The notes under the pieces are model-generated. The model saw only the letters and a list, made by a program, of their open reading frames with translations. It was not told where the DNA came from and did not search any database. Positions 21,171 to 32,176 of a stretch of 64,000 bases of DNA are shown here, piece after piece (position 1 is the first letter of the stretch; the number at the start of each line of letters is the position of its first letter). The position numbers and the translations under genes were made by a program. The DNA is from Botryosphaeria dothidea (lineage: Eukaryota; Ascomycota; Dothideomycetes; Botryosphaeriales; Botryosphaeriaceae), in contig WWBZ02000001.1 of assembly GCA_011503125.2 (NCBI GenBank), forward strand, positions 248,001 through 312,000. The letters are read 5' to 3'.

Positions 21171-22637
21171 ATGAAGCTCACCTTCAAGGTTTGCAAGCCC
21201 CTACGCTCTTATCCGCGTTCGCACGCTGACTGCCCCGCACAGGATCTGAAGCAACAAAAGTTCGTCATCGAGGCAGAGCCCTCAGAGACGGTGCGCCACC
21301 CTGCCAGCCCCGCCGCGCTGCCCAACAACCCCGAGACCGTAGACTGATTCCATGTGCTCGCAGATTGCCGATGTCAAGGCCAAGATCTCCGCCGAGAAGG
21401 GCTGGGAGGCGGACAAGCAGAAGCTGATCTACTCCGGTACGCGTAGCCCGCGTAACGTAACGCGCCCCGCAGACTGTCGTAACTGACTTGGGCGCAGGCA
21501 AGATTCTTCAGGATGATAAGACCGTAGAATCGTACAACATCGAGGAGAAGGGCTTCATTGTGTGCATGATCCAGAAGGTCCGTCTTCCGCCCAATATTCA
21601 CCCGCATGTAAGCTGTTTTGCTCACTTACGTCACAGCCGAAGCCCCAGCCTGCCGCATCCACCAGCAAGGCAGCTCCCTCCACCCCGGCTCGTGAGCCCG
21701 CTCAAGCTTCCACTCCCTCCGCGCCTGCACAGTCGTCCGCTCCCTCATCTAATGTCCCCGCCACTCCTTCTCCCGCGCCCGCCGCGCCCCAGTCCGCTGG
21801 CAGCGGCCCGCAGTTCAACAACCCCTCGTCCTTGACTATGGGCCCGGAGAGAGAGGCTGCGATTGCGAACATGGAGAGCATGGGTTTCCCGCGTGCAGAT
21901 ATCGACCGTGCAATGAGGGCCGCCTACTTCAACCCGGACCGTGCTGTTGAATACTTGTTGACCGGCATCCCCGAGAGCGCCCTGCGCGATGCCCCGGCCC
22001 AGCAAGGTGGGGCTCCAGCTCCTGCTGCAGGTGCCGGCGCTGCTCCCCAACCTGCTGCCGCTCCTCAGACCGGCTCTGGTGGAGACGAGCCTGTCAACCT
22101 CTTCGAGGCTGCTGCAGGTCAAGGTGGTGGCCGTGGAGGTGCTGGCGCGCGTGGAGCCGCGGCTGCTGGTGCCGGTGCCGGTGCCGGTGCTACTGCTGCC
22201 GGTGCTGCTGCTGGCGATCTTGACTTCCTTCGTAACAACCCTCAGTTCCAGCAGCTCCGCCAGCTCGTGCAACAACAGCCTCACATGCTCGAGCCTATCC
22301 TCCAGCAAGTTGGCCAGGGCAACCCGCAACTGGCCCAGCTAATTGCAGAGCACCCTGAGCAATTCCTCAGCCTCCTGAGCGAGGATCATGACGACGACAC
22401 TCCCCTTCCTCCCGGAGCTCAGGTGGTCAGCATTACGGAGGAGGAGAGCGAAGCGATCGACAGAGTAAGCATCTGCAAGGCACGCTGACTAATTTGACTG
22501 GCTGACAATTGATGCAGTTGTGCCGTCTGGGATTCGAGAGGGACCTTGTCGTGCAGGCCTACTTCGCGTGCGACAAGAACGAGGAGCTGGCAGCAAATTT
22601 CCTGTTCGACCAGCCTGAAGAGGACGACAACCAGTAA
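21171..22637 (+). CDS. RAD23: UV excision repair protein Rad23 (UBL-UBA ubiquitin receptor)
   Basis: join(21171..21188, 21243..21290, 21364..21436, 21498..21577, 21637..22464, 22518..22637), 388 aa. Rad23 shuttles ubiquitylated proteins to the proteasome and stabilises Rad4/XPC in nucleotide excision repair. Domains: ubiquitin-like 1-73 (MKLTFK, then [43 protein letters not shown]); UBA1 about 143-185 ([29 protein letters not shown]); XPC-binding/STI1 about 267-315 ([36 protein letters not shown]); UBA2 about 341-384 ([26 protein letters not shown]). Linkers are Ala/Pro/Gly-rich. Five introns of 52-73 bp, four of them clustered in the ubiquitin-like domain, all join in phase. The donor at 21578 is the weaker GTCCGT; the nearby GTAAGC would leave only a 30-bp intron. 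Confidence 0.96.
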
Positions 22638-25600
22638 AGGGGCGTAAGGATGATATTGGGCTTGTCAGTTTCAGTTCTAAACCAACTTACGATATGGACG
22701 AACAATCATGGCCGCGGGACAAGCCAGACTGGCTTTCTTTTGCTGAGGCGTTTTGCATAGCTGGGCAGCAACACCCCACCAACCCTCACCTCTCTCTAAT
22801 ACGTCATGCGCATTCGACCCCGCCTTCATCCCATGACTAAGTGCTCCGTGCTTAAACAAGTCGCAGGGGCTGTTGCTTCAGTTATGCGATCCGAGAGTTT
22901 TCTCGTGCGTTACTCCTTTTCTCAAATATCATCCGACGAAGCCTTCTCTACCTTACCTTGGCATCAGGTTTCTTTCGCACGGCGATATCCCGGAATGTAG
23001 ACAGCTCTCAGTCGGAATTGAAAATGCGCATTGAAAACAAATCTCTCTTCGTTCTCGAATATATGTTGCTGAGGAAGCAGTCATTTGAACAGGATGACTG
23101 TCTACGTAGTCTTTGTGGTTGGTTCACAGAATGACACGTCCGCGGACACTTGAAGCGTGCATTCATCAGATGTTCTTTGCGTCCTTTCTTTCCTGCGCTC
23201 AGACGGGCGCTTCAACTTTCCACTCTAGATGACCAAGGAATACTTAGCTGACTCGATTCCAGAGAGATCCGGCACATCAGATTGCCGAACGATTTGCAAA
23301 AAGATGACGGGAAAAGAGAGCGACGAACAACTCCACGGGATTGGTCGAATTAACAGGTGATCAGCAGGAAAGAAGGCCTGTTTGAGAGAACTGCGTGACA
23401 AAGAGCGTTCGAGACCTGAAACGTCAGGGAGGTGGTGCCTTGATGCCTTGTTGGTGCGTGTGGTGGGTGTTCGAAGGGCGGGAAGACCAGGATTCAGGGG
23501 CAATGGCGAGCCGTGCGGATCGTTGTTTGAGATGCCACATCCTGCTCCTCCTTGGACGGTGCAGGCCTGCACAGACGCGCCCCGTCCCTTTTGTCTCTAA
23601 TCACTTTTGCCGGGCCACGCGAGAAAGGATGGCCCAGGCCAATTGTGGAGAGTGGTGGGCGTGTGTGGACCACCGGTCAGAAAGGCGTTTACCGGCCGGA
23701 AAAGACAGTCGGATACGCGGCTGGCTGGATGGTGCACCGCGCTTCCCCCCCCCCCCCCCCCCCGAGCCGAATGAACCGGGACGGCTTTGCTTGTGGCTTG
23801 TGGCAGCATCTCCGTCTTCTCTGCCGCCATCATCTCCGAACTTTCCCTTGCGCCTGGATGTGACTTCGGCCAGGTATTCTACCGTAGATTAAGGAAACAG
23901 CCCGTCAATTCTTCCCTCTCTTTTACCCTCAGGGCTCCACAAGCGCCCTTCAGTAATCATTGTTGCAGCCGGGATTACGTACGATATTGTAGTACTATGA
24001 GACAGGGGAGAAGGATACATCACATATTGAAAGGACATGCCAATATGATGGTGGCCCTATTATTCGTCCCTCCTTCGTTTTTTTGGGGGGGATTCCTTGG
24101 TGCTCTCTCTGGGCGAGCCGCTCCCACAATCAATCGGTTTCCCACAAGAACGTCATAGTTGCGATTGAGTTGATACATTTTACATGACTCTTCTCTCGTC
24201 CTTGGATCTACGCTCAACGGTTGATCGGCTCTTTTCATCCGACAGGGGTCGGGCTTCTATTTTCTGAACGAGATTCGCGGATGGCGGGTAAGCGAGAGCG
24301 CCCGACTCCATCGGATGTGGGGGAAGAGAGACGAGAGAAAATCGCAATGCTGATCGCTTTGCGGGCCTCAGGTTCTGGAACGTCTTGCGATGCCGCGCCA
24401 TTACAAATTCGGGTTGCTGTGTCGTTTGCCTGCTCCACACCATGCATAATCATCGTGAGAATTCTTTTTGCTTCTTCTCGTCTTTTTCAAGCTTTTGCGT
24501 CTTTTTTTTTTCCCTTTCATTCTTGCTTCGGCGCTATCGATTATGCAAAAAGCGGAGAACAGACTGCACGGTGGAGAGGGGGAAGACAAAAACTTCCGAG
24601 CAGTAGTTCATGCGTAGAAGAAAAGTCTATCCTTGCTGTGACGTCGGCTGCTCTCTGCCGACAAGGTTGTCGCCTTTCCACGGATAACGTTCGAGTCGTG
24701 GAAGCTTAACAGCCGCCTTGACTACCTACTACTGACTAGATGCTCAGGCAGCCATGTCGACGGGACTAGCTACTCAGGCACACCCGCCTCGCCTCGCCGT
24801 CCCGAAGAGCAAAAACGACGTCAGACAACGATGTGTGTCTTTCCCTCCCGTCGCAGATGTGTTTTCTGTTTCCCTCATTCGGCCCGGTTGCGAAGGGGAC
24901 GCTGGTCAAACGATAGTCTGTATGCGATGGCTTGGGTGGGGGTTCGGTTCAAACATCATCGTGTTTGCGACGAAACTTTTAGACTTCTTTTCTTTCCCCT
25001 CGCGCTTTTCTCTCCTTATGCTTCCGCCCTGCGTCCGTGTGTTTTTTTCGGACGCGTCTCCTGTAGGCAACTTCCGCCCGCGCCGTTGCTGCCGGCACGT
25101 CGATCCCGCCGCATCAAAATTTTTTTTCCTCCCGTGTGCATGCTATGGCGGATGCGGTAGGTGATCACGGTATCTACTGCTGCAGATGTGCGGGAGGGAA
25201 ATGAGTTGCGCTCCTCCCAAACAACGACGCCTTTGTTTTTTTCTTTTTTTTTGGTGGGGGAGTGATGGGAAGACGGGACGCGTGCGCGCGCGTTTCGCGC
25301 ATTCCCTGCCGTCCGACTATACGAGGGGGTTTTGTGGGTGACGCTATTGAACGGGGCGGGATGTCAACTCTGTCCTACTAGCATGGCGTTGCGTCTCTTT
25401 TTGTGTTGTTTACAGCTATCCGGGAGGGGCCCGCCTGCAGGGCTTGGTGATCGCTGGTTCGCTGGTTGCGCGTTGTAGTGTACCGTAGTTGGTGGTGGTG
25501 GTGGCGTTTTATGGAAGCCGAAGGTGCTGATTGGCTGCGGGTTGGAGATTTGGTGGTGGTGGTGGTCATTGTGGGGGCCTTTGGCTGGGAGAAAGGCTTA

Positions 25601-25920
25601 CAGGCTGGAGCAGAGGTCCCAGACGGGTTCGTTAGCTGGGATCATGGACGGGGGATATCAGGTTCAGCTCTGGAAGGAGCGCTGGGAGAGCCTTGAAGCT
25701 TGCACATGCGGAATCCTTGTGCAGAGACGGCAAGGGAGGTAAGAAATCAAGGTCTCCGGACGCGTGCAAAAAAAATATCGCGTGTTCTTTAGATCGGACC
25801 TCTGGGGTGTTTGGCTTCACTTCCCGGCACATATGGATTGACTACCTGAGCTGTGGAAAACCTAGGGCGTATCCTCTCCTGTCTCGTATTTTCTTTCTCC
25901 ATCCCACTTGAACAACCCAC
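22638..25920. other. Long intergenic region
   Basis: 3.28 kb between the RAD23 stop and the 3' end of the F-box-like gene (convergent). Holds a C19 tract at 23745-23763, T- and G-tracts, and TGG repeats at 25490-25504 and 25550-25566. No coding region or tRNA-like T-arm was found by eye. Confidence 0.5.
23745..23763. repeat. Poly-C tract (C19)
   Basis: Nineteen consecutive C residues in intergenic DNA; length may vary or be affected by sequencing. Confidence 0.95.
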
Positions 25921-27993
25921 TCAACCTCCGAGTACCGTCGTTCGCCTATTTCGAAGTTGCCAAAATGACTTGAGCTCGTCCTCTTCAATTGGGCTTCCCA
26001 GACCACCCCATTTGTTGTCCTCCCAAACGGTTGCCATGCTCCTTGCACAAGCATCTGAGACCCACGGGATTGTGGAGTTTAGCCTCCATTGTAGCAAGCC
26101 GTACCCCGAATTCACCTCCTTCTCTGTCTTGATCGGCCGGTCTTGGGGGAGTATGCTTTGGCCGTACCCATCTAGCAGGGTGTCATACCAGCCAAACACT
26201 ATAGTTTGGAGATCTGTCTCACTGCGCAAGCTTTTTGCAAAGGTTCCAATTGGGTCCGGGATGAAAGGAGGATCCAGTGTGTGTGGCGGTGGGTTGAGCT
26301 CGGGAGGGTTTCCACAAGGGATCACATTCAGCGTCATGAATGAAGGTCTCAAGAGGTTCATCGATGAGCCAAAGGAGCTGAAGGGACTTGGAGGATGCCA
26401 CTTGGTGCTGTGGCTCAGTAGTGTGTGAGATAGATGCTCCGCTTTGGAATTCACGGGTTTGTGGTCTGTGTTTTACTTACCATGTACTCTTTGTATATTT
26501 GCAACATTTGGTCCTTGTGAGGGCATAGACATTCGTTTTCAAACATCGGGTAATAGACCTTCGGGAAGGCTACGCAGAGGAATTTGACCCTTTTGTCATA
26601 ATAGGAGACGTAAAGGGATTCGAGGGTCAACCGGTGATAAATGATACTTTCCACAGTTGGTAAAATTGGGTGCCAAGGAACGTCATACGGATGAAGACTT
26701 TGTTGAGGCCGCAGAAAGATGTGAGAAATTTATTCACGGCATTCTTGCTGTTGATATTTCCTGACCATGATGCATGATTGTCGATGAATGAACCCATGCA
26801 ACTCAGGCATAATTCTTTCAGTTATGAATCTCCGGACTGTGCGTATATCAACGCCAATTCGGTCAGGCACTTGTCTTCGTTTCAACAGAGCATCATTTTC
26901 AGACTGTTGTAAGGTCGAGGGGCGATGCTGCTCCACAAGCTCAGAGTAGAGGTGCCTTGTCCAAGATCGACTCGTTGAATCCGGAGGTGCACAATATTGC
27001 TCAGTCTTCCCACCGATGGGTTTGGTGTTTGAGCTGGAAGCTGAAGACCGTCCGGACAGGTATTCCGAACTATCAGCTTACGAAAGTTCTCCAAAGATCG
27101 AAGCTTCTCAAAAGGGTAATGTAGAATCATTCCATCCTCGAACACGACCGACTCCAATTTGCTGAGCCCTAGGAACCCTAGAGACATTTCACTTGAGACG
27201 GAAGAACTTGAAGCCAAATGTCTTGGAGCGGAAGATGTTGAAAACGTACACAAGGATCTTGCGTGAGAGAAGACCAAGCTCGACTCTGTAGCGGTGTTGA
27301 AATGGTACTCGTTACGGGAGCTGACTCTGCTTGGTGCATACCCTCATTAGCGTAGCCCCTCTCAAGTTTAATTGTTCTTGAGAAAATGAAGGGCATGCTT
27401 TACTCGTTCAATACTGTTTTGTGGTACTGCACCCAAAACCTGGCAGACAAAACTTAATGCTGCAAGGCGAGCGGGGCGAATGAGGGCATCATTTCGATGT
27501 TCGTCGTTTTGGGGAGATGTGGCAATTATATATGGGAAATCGAAAGAGATATTTCTGATATGCTTCAGACCAAGATTTCTGGCGTTTGTGAAGCCAGTCT
27601 TCCAATTCTCTGGAATCCAGTTCTGTTTCGCGAACAGCACACGCTTGCCAACGGCAGTGCCCGGTCTCGCACTTGCCAATTTCAAATACCAGCGGTCGAG
27701 TATCTCAAGATAGTCTTCCAACGAGGAAACGTCGCTTCCGTCAGCTTCAGCATCTTCAATGTGCGTCAGGTTCACTGTTTCGTAAAGTATTATGAGCAGC
27801 TGTTCGCGGGGGTGGCCTCGCAGCACTTGCAAAAGCCGAATAATGTCTCGATTCGGTGGCTGTAAATCATCGTAAACATGGGAACCTCGAATGTGTGGAG
27901 CAGACTGACTAGACGCCCAATTTTTTCGAATAGTTCGGTAGGAATACTTGCGAGTAAATTTTGAGGCTGTGTCTGATCAGAAGGATCCCTCAT
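25921..27993 (-). CDS. F-box-like gene of unknown function, multi-exon, possibly degraded
   Basis: Exon 1 (27910..27993, 28 codons from ATG 27993) ends in an F-box-like start: NLLASIPTELFEKIGRL. A 50-bp GTCAGT...TTACAG intron joins in phase to exon 2 (27859 down to about 27371: PPNRDIIRLLQVLRGH, YLEILDRWYLKLA, LAALSFVCQVLGAV). Coding-like pieces then continue in other frames: 26882-27310 (Leu-rich, LESVVFEDGMILHYPFEKL, LENFRKLIVRN, LSNIVHLRIQRVDLG), 26730-26930, 26454-26710 (YHRLTLESLYVSYYDKR) and 25921-26400 (GSPIEEDELKSFWQLRN near the end). I could not join the later pieces with good splice sites and phases. One stop and one frame change near 26.74 and 26.93 kb may reflect decay. The end points are approximate. 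F-box proteins bring substrates to SCF ubiquitin ligases. Confidence 0.4.
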
Positions 27994-29353
27994 GGTCTCT
28001 TCGGATGGATCGGAATGAATAATGCGTGGTGTTGTCAAGTCTCTGCTTTGGCTTCAACGTTCAGATTATCCTCTACCAAGAAAAACGCATGCGTTAATCA
28101 TATGTAGAACATGATAAAGAAGAGAACACTGCTTGTGTCAAGCAGCTGCAAGCATGAATGAATTTACTACCCATGCCAAACCTGTTGATCAAGCGTCATG
28201 TTTCCTCAAAACCCTATCTCACTCAAAGCATACAAGCTTCCTTTGTCTATCAAGCTGAGGATGACACGCGCACCAGCATGGTTAGTTTCGCATGGTGCAA
28301 GATGCGGGCGGAGAACTCAGTTGTGGTTTGTGCCATGCCCTTGATTGGTGAAAGGGACAACAAATTACCCGTACTTTTGTTGAAATTTGAGGCAGTCGTG
28401 CGGAGGGAAGTTTGTCGATAGTAATTGGAGCTGTTCTGTCTGAGCCAATCTGAGGATTCCGTCAATGCTATGTCTTCCGTGTCTGAAGCAAAGTGCTGGT
28501 GCCATTTGTGTTCTGTACGTTGCAGCTAAAAGCATCCGAGGTGATAAACTATGGGTACACACTCGTCTGGGTAAATGTAGCATGTTTCGGCTCAGAAGAC
28601 CTGTTGAATCCAACTATTGAGGTTGCTCGTTTGTGAAAACCATGTCGTCGGAATATTGTCGAAACTTTAAACCATGTTAACACCGAAGCAGATAGAAGGA
28701 AGAAGGAAAAACGAGCTTACAGTGACTCAATGTACCACTGCCCGCCAGCGAAGAAAGCAAATTTATCTTTTGGGAGAAGATACTTGATTTTCATGCAGAC
28801 TTCCTGATCTTGCCTGTAATAGGTGTATCGACATGTTTCTCAGTAATCCGGGTTTACCGCTCATCTTCCCAAGCTCTTACTGCGTTACCAAAACTCCACC
28901 GACCCCACTTTCCCCTGGCTCAAATATGCAACCGCCATACCATGCCCCTCCGATCTACATGTGGCACAGCATCGTATACGAGAACCCCTCAGCAAGACAC
29001 GTCTACTTTTCGCTTGAATAAAGGCAACGAATGAGAGGAATGGTTCCAAAATATAGGCGAAGTGCAGAAAATGACGCTATGCGAAAATCCTTCTAACGAA
29101 CAGCCGCCAATCGGGGTATCTATTTACGCGATGAAAAACACTCAAACCGGTTCTTCTACTCTTCCACCCTCCAGCTCTCCGATCCCCGATCTCTTCTTGA
29201 CTCGAAAGAAGTGCAAACCTGGCAAAACTGAAAGTCATCGACCTGGGTGCCAAGCTGTAGATACCAAAGCATCGAACAATGCTTCCAATCCTGAAGTGAA
29301 TGCCCAAGATCCGTGATAAAAAAACGCCCGTCTAAAAAAAGAAATACTCGTGC
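27994..29353. other. Intergenic region
   Basis: 1.36 kb between two minus-strand genes; AT-richer than the flanking coding sequence. Only short frames without recognisable features. Confidence 0.5.
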
Positions 29354-30433
29354 TCACTCCACATCCATATCCATCACGTCCTCCATCGCATCGCCGACCG
29401 CCTCCCACGGCGCATCCTCCATATCCTCATCCACCACAAACCCCTGCTGCCCCTGCTCCCCCCACGTCCCCTGCCCACTCTGCGCTGCCGCAGTGCCATT
29501 GCTCTCCCCGCCAGCAGCAGCGCCCTGCTCCGCGACCCTGTACACCCGCTCCAGGGCGCCCAGCACCACCTCGACCAGCTCCTCGAGCCTGAGCTCCAGG
29601 ATATCCTCGCGCTGGCACTCCCACGCCGGCACGACCTGCTCGTCCGCATCCTTCCACCGGTTGCGGAACCCCTTGGCCCTGCGCAGCGCCGCCCGCACCT
29701 CCGCCCCTCCCAGCACCTCGCTGACCGGCGTGCCGGGCTTCTCGATGGCCTCGAGCACGCTCTCGTGGTAGCGGTGGCCCCAACCTCCCTTGCTGTTTGT
29801 GGCGCCCAATGTGGCCGCGGGCACGGGCACGCGGAAGCGGGCGAGCAGCAGGACGAGGATGCGCTCGAGGAGGGTGTAGTACTCGAAGAAGTCGAGCTTG
29901 AACATCGAGCTGGGGGCGGCGGCGGCGGAGGCCGTGGCGACGGGGGAGGTGAGGGCGACGTGTTGGGTGTAGAGGAGGGTGTGGGATTTCCAAGAGAGGC
30001 GGTCGATGAGGCGTTTGAGTTTGTTTAGGTCGGCGGAGGCGGAGGCGGAGGAGTAGAAGGAGGAGGAGGAGGAGGAGGAGGAGGAGGACGCGGGTGGTGC
30101 GGGGGAGGCGTGGCTCGTGGTTGCAGATGGTGTGGGTGTGGCGTGGCGGGAGGGGAGGAGAGGGCTGCTGCTCTCCAGGCGGTCGATTCGGGGCACCCAG
30201 CGGTGTCGGCCGATGATGTCGCCTTCGTCGATGGTGCTGATGATGGGTTCGGAAGGTTGGCGCTTCTGGGGCGAGGTTGCACGTCGGCTGCCTATGATGT
30301 CGCCGCCGCCAATGGGAGTGGCAGCTGGTTGCGGCGTTGGTCGACGGGGTTCTGATGCGAGCGCTGGGCGTCCCCAGCGGCTTCCGAGGATGTCGCCGGT
30401 GCTGGTGCTGGCGATGCGTTCGCCGCTAAACAT
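29354..30433 (-). CDS. Uncharacterised fungal protein with Ser-rich linker and helical C-terminal domain
   Basis: 359 aa from ATG 30433. The N-terminus has three copies of a short motif, GDILGSRWG, GDIIGSRRA and GDIIGRHRW, separated by Pro/Ser-rich spacers. A poly-Ser run, from an AGG/GGA triplet repeat near 30050-30090, leads into a helical domain: LNKLKRLIDRLSWKSHTLLY, FKLDFFEYYTLLERILVLLL, WGHRYHESVLEAIEKPG and DILELRLEELVEVVLGALER. The tail is acidic (EDMEDA, DVMDMDVE). The frame remains open to 30517 and that part also looks coding (RRISIAGLDEAPEQ, KPPLWN), so the true start is probably further upstream beyond a 5' intron ending at the TAG at 30518-30520. No family was recognised. Confidence 0.75.
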   Translation of the reverse strand: MFSGERIASTSTGDILGSRWGRPALASEPRRPTPQPAATPIGGGDIIGSRRATSPQKRQPSEPIISTIDEGDIIGRHRWVPRIDRLESSSPLLPSRHATPTPSATTSHASPAPPASSSSSSSSSSFYSSASASADLNKLKRLIDRLSWKSHTLLYTQHVALTSPVATASAAAAPSSMFKLDFFEYYTLLERILVLLLARFRVPVPAATLGATNSKGGWGHRYHESVLEAIEKPGTPVSEVLGGAEVRAALRRAKGFRNRWKDADEQVVPAWECQREDILELRLEELVEVVLGALERVYRVAEQGAAAGGESNGTAAAQSGQGTWGEQGQQGFVVDEDMEDAPWEAVGDAMEDVMDMDVE

Positions 30434-31438
30434 ATTCCAGAGAGGCGGCTTGGAGATGTGTTGTTCTGGAGCTTCGTCAAGTCCAGCGATAGAGATGCGG
30501 CGTGGTTGGAAAGGCGGCTATGTTTAGTGCGGCGGTGACATTTCGAAGCAGGGTTCTAGTAATCAGTGGTCAAGGCGTCGGGCAGGCACACAGCCGGAGG
30601 CACGTTTGCCATTCCTCACAGCATAGTGAATAGTGCGAACGCACGGCGAGACGAGCAAACATTGATGGTGGTTTGGATGTTGTTGCGGGGAGCTAGCGTG
30701 GGTCGTGGCGCTGGAAGGCTTGAGCTGCACCACCATGCGCGTGGGCTGCCATGACCTGAGACGTGCACCACCACAACGCACATTGAAGCCAAATGCTAAA
30801 GTACAGGAACTACTTTGCGAGCTACCCTTGGGGGATGACCTGATGTAAGGTAAATAAACTTTGGTGCTTCTTTCTCGCAAACACCTTGGGCTGTTGGTGG
30901 GACGATGGTGATCTGAGACACTGCGTTTTGTAGGGCTGCAACCTTTTGACAAAACAGAGGGCCGGATTCGCTGAGAAGAGTAGAAACTCCCACTGCCGGA
31001 CACTCCTCTGTCGACGCCAGTCACGCGTTAATGCAGGGCTGCTGCTCCGTATAGTGCTCAGTGATGTCATGTTTCAGGAAAGAACGGGACAGGGCTTCCA
31101 GACGTCAAGTGCGCACCGAGTCTTCGGACTTCCTGTTAGCTCCTCATGTTCAAGTCGTCATCTCGGATCTTCAAGCGTCTTTGCAAGTCTTCTGTGGTCC
31201 AAGCACGTACACGACAGGCAAGCTCAGAAGCCAATGGGGTCGATGGTATCAAGCAATGCCTCTTCTATTTTCTGTACAGCGGCATGAGAATGAGCAGTGC
31301 CGGTCCAGCACCAGACGAACCACCTTCCAACCAGACGCGCTGCAACCGCCTTCGATATTATCACATTCAACAAAAGAAACCTGGACTGTGTGCTACAATG
31401 GCCACTGTATCTTGCTCCTATAGATCGAAGCGACGACT
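30434..31438. other. Intergenic region
   Basis: 1.0 kb between two minus-strand genes. The first 85 bp probably encode part of the upstream protein's N-terminus (see the neighbouring gene). The remainder is the 3' UTR of COX5 and spacer; no RNA gene was recognised. Confidence 0.5.
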
Positions 31439-32176
31439 TTACTCCTTGGGACCCGGGTTGCTCTGCACGAGCATGCCCTTGTAGCCGGTAATCGGCTCGG
31501 AACCTTGCGACTGATCGATGCGTCAGCTTGCCGCGCTTACGACAGACATTGGGATTCGGCGAGAATGATACCTTGAGGAACTCCTCCGAAGCCTCCTGGT
31601 ACTCCTTGGTCATGGTAGCGGGCGGTGGGCCGGCGAAGATGCGGGTAAAGGCGAAGAGACCACCGGCGGCGGCGACACCGGCCAGGGTGTAGAGGATGAC
31701 CTTCTTGGTCTCATCAGGCGGGGGAAGAGCGCGGGGACCGTGGGGGCCGAAGGCAATCCAGTAGGCTATCGCACGATCGGGTCAGCGGATGGTGTTGGTC
31801 AAGGGCAAGGCAGAGTGGGCTGGTGTCCAGGAGCGCGTCGACAGTGACGCGCCCGTCCATCGCTCATCGACAGCATCTCGTCTCATTCATCCGCCGTGTC
31901 GCGGGCGTACGTACCGGCCTTCTTCTCCTGCAGGGTCAGCTCCTTCCAGTCGACCTTCATGCGGTCCCTCAGGGCCATCCACAGGTCGGCCTGCTCCTGG
32001 GGCGGCATCTGCTCCCATCGCTTCTCAATGTCGGCCAGAGTAGGGTTCGAGATGGCGTGGGCCTGGCGGGACTGCTGCTGGGCGCAGACAGCTTGGGCGA
32101 GCTTGGGCGCGCGGAGGGCAGGGCGGGCGACCGAGGGAGCCGAGCTGGCGGCGCGGACGATGCTGGAGCGCAGCAT
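31439..32176 (-). CDS. COX5: Cytochrome c oxidase subunit V (COX IV family), mitochondrial
   Basis: complement(join(31439..31510, 31572..31765, 31915..32176)), 175 aa. This nuclear-encoded subunit is part of respiratory complex IV in the inner membrane. Residues 1 to about 38 form an Arg/Ala/Ser-rich presequence (MLRSSIVRAASSAP, QQSRQAHA). The mature part has the family blocks NPTLADIEKRWEQM, LWMALRDRMKVDWKEL, KKAAYWIAFGPHGPRAL, PPPDETKK, one TM helix at about 110-132, MTKEYQEASEEFLK and the terminal EPITGYKGMLVQS. Introns of 149 and 61 bp restore phase exactly, with an Ala codon split at the first junction. The gene is divergent from GAPDH. Confidence 0.95.

Noticed and set aside
24680..24710. 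GTTCGAG motif resembling a tRNA T-loop
   Set aside because: Flanking bases do not form the 5-bp T-stem and no acceptor stem is present.
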